Of a stretch of 11,359 bases of DNA, positions 1 to 6,864 are shown one piece after another. The notes beneath the pieces were generated by a model, which saw only the letters and a list, made by a program, of their open reading frames with translations, was not told where the DNA came from and did not search any database. Positions within the stretch are counted from its first letter, which is position 1. Each line of letters begins with the position of its first letter. A program made the translations under genes and the position numbers. Origin of the DNA: Deltaproteobacteria bacterium (lineage in GTDB: Bacteria > Desulfobacterota > Desulfobacteria > Desulfobacterales > JAUVVS01); NCBI GenBank assembly GCA_030604545.1, contig JAUVVS010000024.1:1-11359 (forward strand). Reading direction: 5' to 3'.

Positions 1-605
1 CAACGATTATATATCCAAGACTTCTCGAACGATATTTTGGTAAAAAGGTTTCCTTTGAAGAAATTACTTCTTTTGATCTTGGGAAGTCCTTGGGCTTAAA
101 TCAAAGTGAATTAGCAGAATTTATGCATATAGTTCATTCTCCTCAAATTATCAGTAAATTTGCGCCGATTAATGGGGCAATAGATACACTTTCTAAATTT
201 ATTTCTATTGGATATGAAATTGTCGTAGTAACCGGACGTCCACCCTCTGTCCAAAAGTTGACGGAAGAGTGGCTTAATAATTATCATATCCCGTACAACT
301 GTCTCTTATTTGTCGATAAATATTCGCGTGAATCATCAAACGCTTCTTACCCTTTTGTAAAGACACTAAAAGAACTTTCCGATATGAACTTTTGTTTTGC
401 CATCGAAGACTCAAGTGATATGGCAAAATTTCTCTCCCGTAATATGAAGTTACCTGTTGCTTTGTTTGATCGGCCCTGGAATAGAAATTCTCAGTTTTCT
501 AATCCGGGTTCGGCGAAACTGATATATAGATGCCTTGACTGGAATGATATAAGGAATCTATTTGGGGCAAAAGGCCATAAAGATGTAATATCTATTAAAG
601 AATAA
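1..605 (+). CDS. HAD-family phosphatase, 5'(3')-deoxyribonucleotidase-like (5' end outside window)
   Basis: The frame is open to the left edge: codons from position 3 read TIIYPRLLERYF and continue in frame, so the TTG at 90 is internal and the true start lies upstream. About 200 residues are visible. They hold two HAD-superfamily signatures: motif II in EIVVVTGRP (the Thr after the beta-strand) and motif IV in FAIEDSSDM (acidic pair). The nucleophile DxD motif must lie upstream of the window. The late VALFDRPWNR segment is typical of the small NT5C-like (PF06941-type) nucleotidases, which remove phosphate from nucleotides or related small molecules in the cytoplasm; the actual substrate cannot be told. 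It ends in TAA, 11 bp before the MscS gene, so the two are probably co-transcribed. HAD membership is secure; the nucleotidase assignment is moderate. Confidence 0.75.
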   Translation, partial: TIIYPRLLERYFGKKVSFEEITSFDLGKSLGLNQSELAEFMHIVHSPQIISKFAPINGAIDTLSKFISIGYEIVVVTGRPPSVQKLTEEWLNNYHIPYNCLLFVDKYSRESSNASYPFVKTLKELSDMNFCFAIEDSSDMAKFLSRNMKLPVALFDRPWNRNSQFSNPGSAKLIYRCLDWNDIRNLFGAKGHKDVISIKE

Positions 606-616
606 AGGGGTGTTTT

Positions 617-1705
617 ATGGATAATTTGTATGCTTTCTTTGATATGCTCAAATCAATTTTTGATGGAAAAGCGGATTACCTCCATATTATATATAAGGCT
701 ATGGCTGCTATAGCCGGTTCATTTATAATTTGGTTTATTTTCCATGTAATACTTAATTCCGTCAAAAAAAGAGTAGCAAAATACGAATTTGTGCAGATCA
801 ACGATCGAATTTTTAATATTGCCCGTAAGGCTTTCATCTATGTCTTGTTGCTTGTAACAGGTTCGTATCTCATCAGGATTTTTAATGCACATTTTATCGA
901 AAAGCTATTTTATGCCCTTTTTATTATACTTCTATCAGCACCTATAAAAAATTTTCTTATCATTGCACTCAACTATTTAAAGAAAAATTTAGCAAGCAAA
1001 ACGGAAACCAAGATTGATGATATTATCTTCGACCTTCTTAATAAATTTGCAGGCGTTATTGTTTATGCAATAGCGATAATTATGGCTTTAGACATTTTGG
1101 GTGTAAATGTCATGCCCTTTATCGCCGGCGCCGGTGTGGCAGGCATTGCCATCGGTTTTGCCGCTAAGGATACACTCTCAAACCTCATTGCCGGCGTATT
1201 GCTAATTATTGATCGTCCATTTGAAATTGGTGATCGAATCGAAGTATGGACTGCTCCGTCCGGAAGCTCCACCTGGGGGGATGTTATGGATATCGGCCTC
1301 AGAGCCACTAAGATTAAAACAACAGATAATATTGTGATCATTATACCTAATAATGAAATCATGAAAAGGGATATTGTTAACTACACGATAACCTCATCAA
1401 AGATAAGGATCAGAGTCAATATTGGTGTTGCTTATGACGCAGATATACAAAAAGCAAAGGATATAATATTTAAAGTTGCAGATTCATCCGAATGGATTGT
1501 AAAAGATCCGCCTCCAAAAACTGTTGTTAGAAACTTTGGTGAATCTTCAGTAGATCTTCAGCTTCGAGTGTGGATTAATGATGTCCGTAAGCGAATGGAT
1601 ACTATTTCTTATGTAACAGACAAGGTAAAGGAGGCATTCGATAAAGAGGGGATTGAGATACCATATCCTAAAAGAGACATTTATATTACCCAAAAGACTG
1701 TCTAA
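617..1705 (+). CDS. Small-conductance mechanosensitive channel, MscS family
   Basis: This 362-residue inner-membrane channel would open under membrane tension and release solutes during osmotic downshock. Hydrophobic helices lie at about 23-48, 72-90, 94-118 and 143-160, and are followed by the Gly/Ala-rich pore helix at about 164-198 (FIAGAGVAGIAIGFAAKDTL). The MscS hallmark PFEIGD is at 201-206, then the beta domain (GDVMDIGLRATKI; IIIPNNEI) and the alpha/beta C-terminal domain. MscS of E. coli has three helices before the vestibule; this protein has an extra N-terminal one and is somewhat longer, as in many MscS-like relatives. The ATG follows AAAGGGG by a few bases, supporting the start. 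It follows the HAD gene by 11 bp and converges on the aap operon, with 17 bp between the stop codons. Confidence 0.93.
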   Translation: MDNLYAFFDMLKSIFDGKADYLHIIYKAMAAIAGSFIIWFIFHVILNSVKKRVAKYEFVQINDRIFNIARKAFIYVLLLVTGSYLIRIFNAHFIEKLFYALFIILLSAPIKNFLIIALNYLKKNLASKTETKIDDIIFDLLNKFAGVIVYAIAIIMALDILGVNVMPFIAGAGVAGIAIGFAAKDTLSNLIAGVLLIIDRPFEIGDRIEVWTAPSGSSTWGDVMDIGLRATKIKTTDNIVIIIPNNEIMKRDIVNYTITSSKIRIRVNIGVAYDADIQKAKDIIFKVADSSEWIVKDPPPKTVVRNFGESSVDLQLRVWINDVRKRMDTISYVTDKVKEAFDKEGIEIPYPKRDIYITQKTV

Positions 1706-1722
1706 CACAAGTCGTGATTTTG

Positions 1723-2496
1723 CTACAATATCTGGCTGAGAAAAAGCTTGGTCCGTTCGTGTTGCGGGTTTTCAAAAAATTCCTCAGGTGTGTTTCCTTC
1801 CACGATTTGACCAAAGTCCATGAAAAGCACTCTGTGGGCCACGCTTTTGGCGAAACCCATTTCGTGAGAGATAACAATCATCGTCATCCCTTCCTTAGCA
1901 AGTTCGATCATGACGTCCAGCACTTCCTTGATCATTTCTGGGTCAAGAGCGGAGGTAGGCTCATCAAAGAGCATTACCTTAGGGCTCATACAGAGGCTGC
2001 GGGCAATTGCGACACGCTGTTGCTGCCCCCCTGAAAGCTGCCCTGGAAATTTTCGCGCCTGCTCGGCAATATGTACTTTTTCCAGAAAGTACATGGCGCT
2101 TTCTTCTGCTTCCTTTTTGGGGATATTCCTGACCCAAATAGGTCCGAGGCTCAGGTTTTCGACGATGGTCAGGTGAGGAAAGAGATTAAAGTGCTGAAAC
2201 ACCATGCCCACTTCCGTGCGGATTTTCTCGATATTCTTGATGTTATCGGTCAGTTCAATCCCATCAACGATGATCCGCCCTCGTTGATGTTCTTCCAGGC
2301 GATTGATGCAACGGATCAGTGTCGATTTCCCGGAACCGGAAGGGCCGCAAATGACGATACGCTCCTTTTTGTGCACTGTAAGGTCAATGCCCTGAAGCAC
2401 GTGGAAGTCCCCAAACCACTTGTGCATATTGATGATTTCTATCATCGCTTCATCCAACGACCGGTCTTCAATGCTTTTCGATAATTCCTCGTTCAT
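1723..2496 (-). CDS. aapP: General L-amino acid ABC transporter, ATP-binding protein AapP
   Basis: This 257-residue cytoplasmic ATPase would power the AapQM permease. All ABC landmarks are present: Walker A GPSGSGKST at 51-59, Q-loop Gln at 101 (VFQHFNLFPH), signature LSGGQQQ at 154-160, Walker B VMLFDEP at 174-180, D-loop SALD, and the H-loop His at 211 (VISHEMGFA). The sequence style is that of the polar amino acid (PAAT/HAAT) ATPases such as AapP, BztD and GlnQ; the AapP call rests on the flanking permeases and binding protein. ATG at 2496 is preceded by GAGAGG. The spacer to aapM is 41 bp, so it is the last gene of the operon. It stops with TAG, which shows that UAG works as a terminator in this very operon. 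There is no clear terminator behind it. Confidence 0.93.
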   Translation of the reverse strand: MNEELSKSIEDRSLDEAMIEIINMHKWFGDFHVLQGIDLTVHKKERIVICGPSGSGKSTLIRCINRLEEHQRGRIIVDGIELTDNIKNIEKIRTEVGMVFQHFNLFPHLTIVENLSLGPIWVRNIPKKEAEESAMYFLEKVHIAEQARKFPGQLSGGQQQRVAIARSLCMSPKVMLFDEPTSALDPEMIKEVLDVMIELAKEGMTMIVISHEMGFAKSVAHRVLFMDFGQIVEGNTPEEFFENPQHERTKLFLSQIL

Positions 2497-2537
2497 AAAA
2501 GCCTCTCGTTATATTCTAAGGGTTGCGCGTTGAGCAA

Positions 2538-3632
2538 CTAATTCTCTGTTGACAACTCCTTTTCCAGCTTTCGGCTGTAATTTGACATGGAAAAACAGCC
2601 TGCAAAGTAAAGAATGGCAATAAAGATATATGCCTCACGGCTGAATCCCATCCATTCAGGATTGGAAAGAACGGTCTGGGTTGTCTTGAGCAGGTCGAAC
2701 AGCGCAATAATCATTACAAGTGACGTGTCCTTGAAGGCGGAAATGAGGATGCTCACCGTGGGCGGAATAACGATTTTCAGGGCCTGGGGCAGAATAACCA
2801 GCCGCATAGTCAGATAATAATTAAGACCTATTGATTCTGCCGCCTCATACTGTCCGCGCGACATACCCTGCAGCCCTCCCCGAACCACCTCCGCTATGTA
2901 GGCAGCCGTAAACAGGATAATGGCTACCTGGGCCCGTATAATACTAGGGATGATAACCCCTTCGGGCAAAAAAAGGGGAAAAATGAACGAGGACATAAAA
3001 AGGAGGCTGATCAGAGGCACGCCGCGTATTAACTCAATATATAGGATACAAAGCAGTTTGAGACCGCGCATTTTGGATTGACGTCCAAGCGCCAGGACAA
3101 TGCCTAACGGGTAGGCGGCGGTTAAGCCGAAAACAGAGAGGAGGAGTGTCAGGGGCAACCCTCCCCACTGGGTGGTTTCCACGGGGCTCAAGCCGAAAAG
3201 CCCTCCCTTCATGAGGAGGCCCATAGCAAAAAGACCGGCGATCCATCCGTAGCCCAAATACTTTGTCCAATGTTTCCGGTCCCTGCTGTAAAAGAGGAGA
3301 CCGAACAGAATTATCATGGCCGCAAAGGGTCTCCATTGCAACTCGTAAGGGAAAAACCCAAAAATGATAAACCTTAAATTAGTAGGGATAATTGACCAAC
3401 AGGCCCCGTCAATACCCCGGCATGCCTTTCCGTTCGTGTACCACACACTGTCAATGAATGCCCATTGAAAGAGGGGCGGTATCATTTTCCAGAGTAGATA
3501 CAGGATCACGATCGTGAGAATCGAGTTAAAAAGGCCATTGAACAGATTGGATTTTACCCACCCTATGACGCCCACACTGGTGATAGGGGGTTTTGATTCT
3601 TCTGTTTGTGTCCCTAAAATAGATTCTTCCAT
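2538..3632 (-). CDS. aapM: General L-amino acid ABC transporter, permease AapM
   Basis: This 364-residue inner-membrane permease is the second of two paralogous channel subunits. Helices are visible at about 33-56, 84-115, 125-143, 157-182, 196-223, 230-250, 283-312 and 332-350. The EAA loop, which docks on the ATPase, is at 263-284 (EAAESIGLNYYL...LPQA), with the expected Gly and LPQA spacing. Length fits AapM/BztC-type permeases (about 380), which are longer than ordinary GlnP-type permeases because of the N-terminal half. ATG at 3632 has AGAAAGG upstream, overlapping the aapQ end; only 4 bp separate it from the aapQ stop, so translation is likely coupled. It ends with TAG. The reading frame is intact. 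Confidence 0.92.
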   Translation of the reverse strand: MEESILGTQTEESKPPITSVGVIGWVKSNLFNGLFNSILTIVILYLLWKMIPPLFQWAFIDSVWYTNGKACRGIDGACWSIIPTNLRFIIFGFFPYELQWRPFAAMIILFGLLFYSRDRKHWTKYLGYGWIAGLFAMGLLMKGGLFGLSPVETTQWGGLPLTLLLSVFGLTAAYPLGIVLALGRQSKMRGLKLLCILYIELIRGVPLISLLFMSSFIFPLFLPEGVIIPSIIRAQVAIILFTAAYIAEVVRGGLQGMSRGQYEAAESIGLNYYLTMRLVILPQALKIVIPPTVSILISAFKDTSLVMIIALFDLLKTTQTVLSNPEWMGFSREAYIFIAILYFAGCFSMSNYSRKLEKELSTEN

Positions 3633-3636
3633 GTAT

Positions 3637-4809
3637 TTACCTTTCTACGATGGCCACCCTTTTATTATACCAGTTCATAAAAGCCGACGTAGACAGACTG
3701 AAAATAAGATATACCGCCATGATCAGTGCAACCCCTTCAATGGATTGACCTGTCTGATTAATAGTGGTGTTGGCCACAGAAACAAAATCGGGAAATCCGA
3801 TAGCAACTGCTAATGAACTGTTCTTTGTCAGATTGAGCATCTGGCTGGTTAACGGGGGAATAATCACCCGGAGGGCCTGTGGTAAAATCACCAGGTTTAA
3901 TACATGATGTGGTTTCAGGCCGATTGCCATGGCTGCTTCTCTTTGGCCCTTACTAACTGCCTGGATCCCAGCCCGCACCACCTCAGCCACAAAGGCGGCC
4001 GTATACAAAACCAGGCCCAATAGAAGAGCGAAGAACTCAGGACTAAGAGTTAAGCCTCCCGTAAAATTAAACCCGGTAAGTTTGGGAACATCCATCTTCA
4101 TGGGTGCTCCAAATGTTAACCATGTGAGCAAAGGAAGTCCTATGATAACGCCGATCGAAACAGTAAAAACAGGAAAAACCTGCCCTGTCTTATCCTGCCG
4201 CTTTTTTGCCCAGCGATGGATGATGTAAACCACCACACAACCCACGAAAAAGGCTAAAACCATATATTTATGGGCCGGGTGCGCCTCCGGAACCGCAAAG
4301 GCCATACCTCGGTTGCACATGAAGAGACCATTCATAGGAGAGAGAGCCTGCTGAGGAGATGGGAGGGTTTCATAAAAAATGGCATACCAGAAAAACAATT
4401 GCAGTAACACTGGGATGTCCTGCATCACCTCAATATATATGGCCGCCAGTTTTGATACAAGCCAGTTGGAGGAAAGGCGAGCCACGCCTACGATCGCCCC
4501 GAGGATCAACGTAATCACAATGCCTATAAAAGAGACCTTTAAGGTGTTTAGGGCTCCAGCCACCAGGGCACGGCCATATGAACTGGCCGCTGAATAAGAA
4601 ATCAGGGATTCCCCGATCTCAAAGGAAGACTCTTTGTGGATAAAACCGAAACCCGTGGCGATGGATTGTCTTTCAAGGTTTACAAGGGTATTGGATACAA
4701 GATAGTATGCCAGTAGTCCCACCATGCAAAACACGCCAATCTGGAATATGACAGCGCGTTTTTTAGGGTCAAGCCAGAATGGAACCTTGCCCAGGAGTGT
4801 GTTATCCAT
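3637..4809 (-). CDS. aapQ: General L-amino acid ABC transporter, permease AapQ
   Basis: This 390-residue inner-membrane permease pairs with AapM. Hydrophobic segments are seen at about 20-40, 84-110, 120-146, 181-198, 212-232, 257-280, 300-322 and 357-378. The EAA loop starts at 291 (EAAMAIGLKPHH...LPQA) and has the same layout as in AapM. The long N-terminal half with a large loop between helices matches the AapQ/BztB type (about 400 residues). ATG at 4809 has AAAGGAT about 10 bases upstream. It lies 111 bp after the aapJ stop, with a strong hairpin in that gap, and 4 bp before aapM. Together with AapM and AapP it would form a complete inner-membrane importer. Confidence 0.92.
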   Translation of the reverse strand: MDNTLLGKVPFWLDPKKRAVIFQIGVFCMVGLLAYYLVSNTLVNLERQSIATGFGFIHKESSFEIGESLISYSAASSYGRALVAGALNTLKVSFIGIVITLILGAIVGVARLSSNWLVSKLAAIYIEVMQDIPVLLQLFFWYAIFYETLPSPQQALSPMNGLFMCNRGMAFAVPEAHPAHKYMVLAFFVGCVVVYIIHRWAKKRQDKTGQVFPVFTVSIGVIIGLPLLTWLTFGAPMKMDVPKLTGFNFTGGLTLSPEFFALLLGLVLYTAAFVAEVVRAGIQAVSKGQREAAMAIGLKPHHVLNLVILPQALRVIIPPLTSQMLNLTKNSSLAVAIGFPDFVSVANTTINQTGQSIEGVALIMAVYLIFSLSTSAFMNWYNKRVAIVER

Positions 4810-4886
4810 ATATTTGTCGTATCCTTTTTTGCTTCAAGATCCTGCCACAACCCCTAAGGCTCTGAATAACCTGAGAGCTAGAATAG

Positions 4887-4910
4887 AGGTGCCCCTCGAA
4901 AGGGGCACCT
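4887..4910 (-). promoter_or_regulatory. Perfect hairpin between aapJ and aapQ
   Basis: Ten perfectly complementary bases (AGGTGCCCCT / AGGGGCACCT) flank a 4-base loop that reads TTCG on the minus strand. It begins 10 bases after the aapJ stop. No T-tract follows, so it is not a standard intrinsic terminator. In many binding-protein operons a stem-loop in this position protects the upstream mRNA and reduces distal expression, so that binding protein is made in excess over permease. That role is inferred here from position and structure. Confidence 0.65.
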
Positions 4911-4920
4911 TGAAAACCGA

Positions 4921-5934
4921 TTATCTGAAGGCCGCAGGGTACATGATACCGCCCTGGTTCCACAGGGCATTCAGACCTCGCGCTAAGCCAAGTTTGGTGT
5001 TTTTGCCAACATTGCTTTCAAATATTTCATCATAGTTGCCCACCTGCTTGACGATATTGTATGCCCACTTCTCATCAAGACCGAGCGCCTTGCCCATACC
5101 TGGGGTTACCCCAAGAAAACGCATAATTTTGGGGTCTTTACTTTTAAGCATTCCATCCACGTTTCCTGAATTAATACCCATTTCCTCAGCCTCTAGCAGA
5201 GCCATGACTGTCCAGTTGACAATATCATACCACTGATCATCTCCATGACGGACTACGGGGCAAAGAGGTTCCTTGGAAATAATCTCAGGCAGAATGATGT
5301 AGTCATCTGGATTAAGGGCCACAGATCGGTGGGCAGCCAGCTGGGAGACATCCGAGGTCAGGCAGTCACAGCGACCGGCAAAAAAGGCCTTTGAAAGCTC
5401 CGCAGTCTGCTCAATCACCACTGGTTTCCACTTCATGTTATTTGCCCGGAAAAAATCCGCTGCATTCATCTCTGTAGTTGTTCCAGGGAGAACGCATATC
5501 GTAGCACCTTCCAATTCCTTGGCACTCTTGACACCTAATTTCTTCGGCACCAAGAAACCCTGACCGTCATAGTAGTTTACATGGGCGAAATTTAGACCGT
5601 TCACGGTTTCGCGGGTCAGGGTCTGCGTGGTATTACGGCACAAAACATCAATCTCTTTTGACTAAAGAGCGGGTAAACGTTGCACTGCCGTCAGGGCGGA
5701 AAACTTTACCTTGCTGGCATCTCCGAATACCGCAGCGGCAATTGCCCGTGCCGTATCAACGTCAAGACCCTTCCACACACCCTTTTCGTCCGGCTGACTA
5801 AACCCATATACGCCACCGTTTACACCGGCTTGAATAAACCCTTTTGCCCTGACTTCATCCAGAGTGCCTGCCATGGCAACACCTGTCAAAGCAATCACTA
5901 CCAACATCACTAAACATACTTTGAAAATTTTCAT
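4921..5934 (-). pseudogene. aapJ: aapJ, periplasmic general L-amino acid-binding protein, interrupted by one in-frame amber codon
   Basis: Translation from ATG 5934 gives an Sec signal peptide (MKIFKVCLVMLVVIALTGVAMA, likely cut after residue 22) and the AapJ start GTLDEVRAKGFIQAGVNGG. At codon 91 a TAG replaces the CAG (Gln) expected in the family's ALQSGE-type motif. The same frame then continues without a break as SKEIDVLCRNTTQTLTRE and on to GLNALWNQGG near the TAA at 4921. The total is 337 codons including the amber, close to AapJ homologues of about 340. The full-length protein would capture L-amino acids in the periplasm and hand them to AapQM. As written, translation yields 90 residues. 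Restart at the in-frame TTG at 5643 would give 240 residues lacking a signal peptide. There is no other frameshift or stop, so the lesion is a single C-to-T change: recent mutation, suppression or sequence error. A strong Shine-Dalgarno supports the start. Confidence 0.85.
5662..5664 (-). other. Premature in-frame amber (TAG) codon in aapJ
   Basis: On the minus strand the codons read GCT CTT TAG TCA AAA GAG ATT GAT GTT TTG TGC, giving A-L-stop-S-K-E-I-D-V-L-C. AapJ-family proteins have Gln at this place (ALQSGEVDVL-type), so CAG to TAG is the simplest explanation. TAG is also the normal stop of aapP, aapM and the 244-residue membrane protein in this window, which argues against general UAG reassignment. 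Confidence 0.9.
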
Positions 5935-5940
5935 CAGTTG

Positions 5941-5950
5941 TTCCTCCTTT
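5941..5950 (-). promoter_or_regulatory. Strong Shine-Dalgarno of aapJ
   Basis: The minus-strand sequence AAAGGAGGAA lies 6 bases before the aapJ ATG. It is the best ribosome binding site seen in the window and fixes the aapJ start at 5934. Confidence 0.85.
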
Positions 5951-5972
5951 ACGTTTATTAGATTAATATAAT

Positions 5973-5994
5973 TGGATTGTAAATTTACAATCCA
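5973..5994. promoter_or_regulatory. Perfect 22-bp palindrome, candidate operator of the aap operon
   Basis: The core is TGTAAATTTACA, and dyad symmetry extends without a mismatch over 22 bases (5973-5994). It lies 38 bases upstream of the aapJ ATG in the divergent space shared with the lipoprotein gene. Poor to moderate promoter-like hexamers overlap it on the minus strand: TACAAT within it, or TTGTAA within it followed by TATTAA 16 bases later. A dimeric repressor or activator bound here would therefore control aap. The symmetry is seen directly; the regulatory role is an inference, and the regulator is not encoded in the window. Confidence 0.55.
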
Positions 5995-6181
5995 CTTGCG
6001 TCCATATCGATATCACCCAAAAATATCATCAAAGTTTAGTATTTTGCAAGGATAAAAGCATAAAAAATAGCTTTACGATAAATTTTCAGAAAACCATTTA
6101 CTTTCCCTTAACATAATGTGAAAATACTATTCAAGAGAAAGAAATGAAAACAGCAAGATACTTGAACAGAAATAAAATAAC

Positions 6182-6186
6182 GGAGG
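6182..6186 (+). promoter_or_regulatory. Ribosome binding site deciding the lipoprotein start
   Basis: GGAGG lies 8 bases before the ATG at 6195. The alternative in-frame ATG at 6144 has a poorer site and would place a hydrophilic 17-residue stretch in front of the signal peptide. Confidence 0.7.
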
Positions 6187-6194
6187 ACACGGCA

Positions 6195-6815
6195 ATGAAA
6201 ATAAATCAATACGTTAAGCTGTTTTTCGTCATGGTGATTATTGGAATGTTCGTTTGCGCTTGCGCTAAGCCGTCACATATAAATATAAATTATCAACTCC
6301 CATCAAAATTGGATGAACTTAAAGGGCAAAAAGTCTTTTTCGACTTAAAAGACAAAAGAACTGACAAAACCATATTTAGTGAGAATGCAAAAAAGAAATT
6401 AAAAAATTTAACCGGACTCTTTTCGCTTTCTCTTATTCAAAAAAGTGAACAAGACGGCTCTTTAGTCGGAGTATTTGATCTTTCTTCACTTTTTAGGGAG
6501 GCTTTTAAGAGAAGACTTGAAAACATGGGTATAGAAGTATTACTATTGCAGGAGAAAAAAGAACCTGCAATTAAGATTGTCATAAAAGACTTTTTTCTGG
6601 ATCTGGTAGATAGAAAATGGACAGTACGTATTATGTATGAAACCAGCTTAATTAAAGATGAAAAAACTCTTGCCAGACAAACGCTTAGCGGCGAGGCTGA
6701 ACGATTAAGATTGATTGGTAGTGGCGATGCCGAGAAGGTTCTTGGGGAAATTTTTACTGACATGGTCAATAAACTCGATCTACCCAAGCTATTTCGTGAT
6801 GCAAAGCAATTGTAA
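6195..6815 (+). CDS. Uncharacterised YajG-like lipoprotein
   Basis: From ATG 6195 the product is 206 residues: a short charged start (MKINQYVK), a hydrophobic core (LFFVMVIIGMFV) and a lipobox VCAC that puts the lipidated cysteine at residue 23, followed by AKPS. The mature part has no recognised catalytic motif. Its layout (lipidated N-terminus, a segment with DKRTDK, a helix FREAFKRRLENMG before a predicted beta-strand, then a repeated-strand half with AIKIVIKDFFLDL) recalls the E. coli YajG-type lipoproteins of unknown function. This similarity is by eye and tentative. Aspartate is absent at +2 (Ala follows Cys), so outer-membrane sorting is likely by the E. coli Lol rule. An in-frame ATG at 6144 would extend it by 17 residues and is disfavoured. 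It is divergent from aapJ and convergent with the membrane protein gene, 49 bp away. Confidence 0.75.
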   Translation: MKINQYVKLFFVMVIIGMFVCACAKPSHININYQLPSKLDELKGQKVFFDLKDKRTDKTIFSENAKKKLKNLTGLFSLSLIQKSEQDGSLVGVFDLSSLFREAFKRRLENMGIEVLLLQEKKEPAIKIVIKDFFLDLVDRKWTVRIMYETSLIKDEKTLARQTLSGEAERLRLIGSGDAEKVLGEIFTDMVNKLDLPKLFRDAKQL

Positions 6816-6864
6816 ATTCAGACCTCGTTAAGTAGTTGAGTTTGACGATATCTGAAATTGGAAG

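Noticed and set aside
90..605. TTG at 90 as the start of the HAD gene
   Set aside because: The frame is open upstream to the window edge and the HAD nucleophile motif is missing from the shorter version, so the gene is truncated by the window.
1063..1362. Open frame antisense to mscS
   Set aside because: It lies wholly within the conserved pore and beta domain of MscS; no ribosome binding site or recognisable protein features.
1714..2484. Overlapping plus-strand open frames across aapP
   Set aside because: They are the reverse strand of a fully conserved ABC ATPase with all motifs intact.
4921..5643. The downstream part of aapJ as an independent gene starting at TTG 5643
   Set aside because: It lacks a signal peptide and a clear ribosome binding site, and it continues AapJ in the same frame beyond the amber codon.
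5662..5664. Pyrrolysine or other programmed decoding of the amber codon
   Set aside because: The family has Gln here rather than a catalytic residue, AapJ is not a known pyrrolysine protein, no pyl genes are in the window, and UAG ends three other genes.
6816..6864. Possible terminator between the lipoprotein and membrane protein genes
   Set aside because: Only a 6-bp TTCAGA/TCTGAA pair with a 28-base loop and no T-tract is present.
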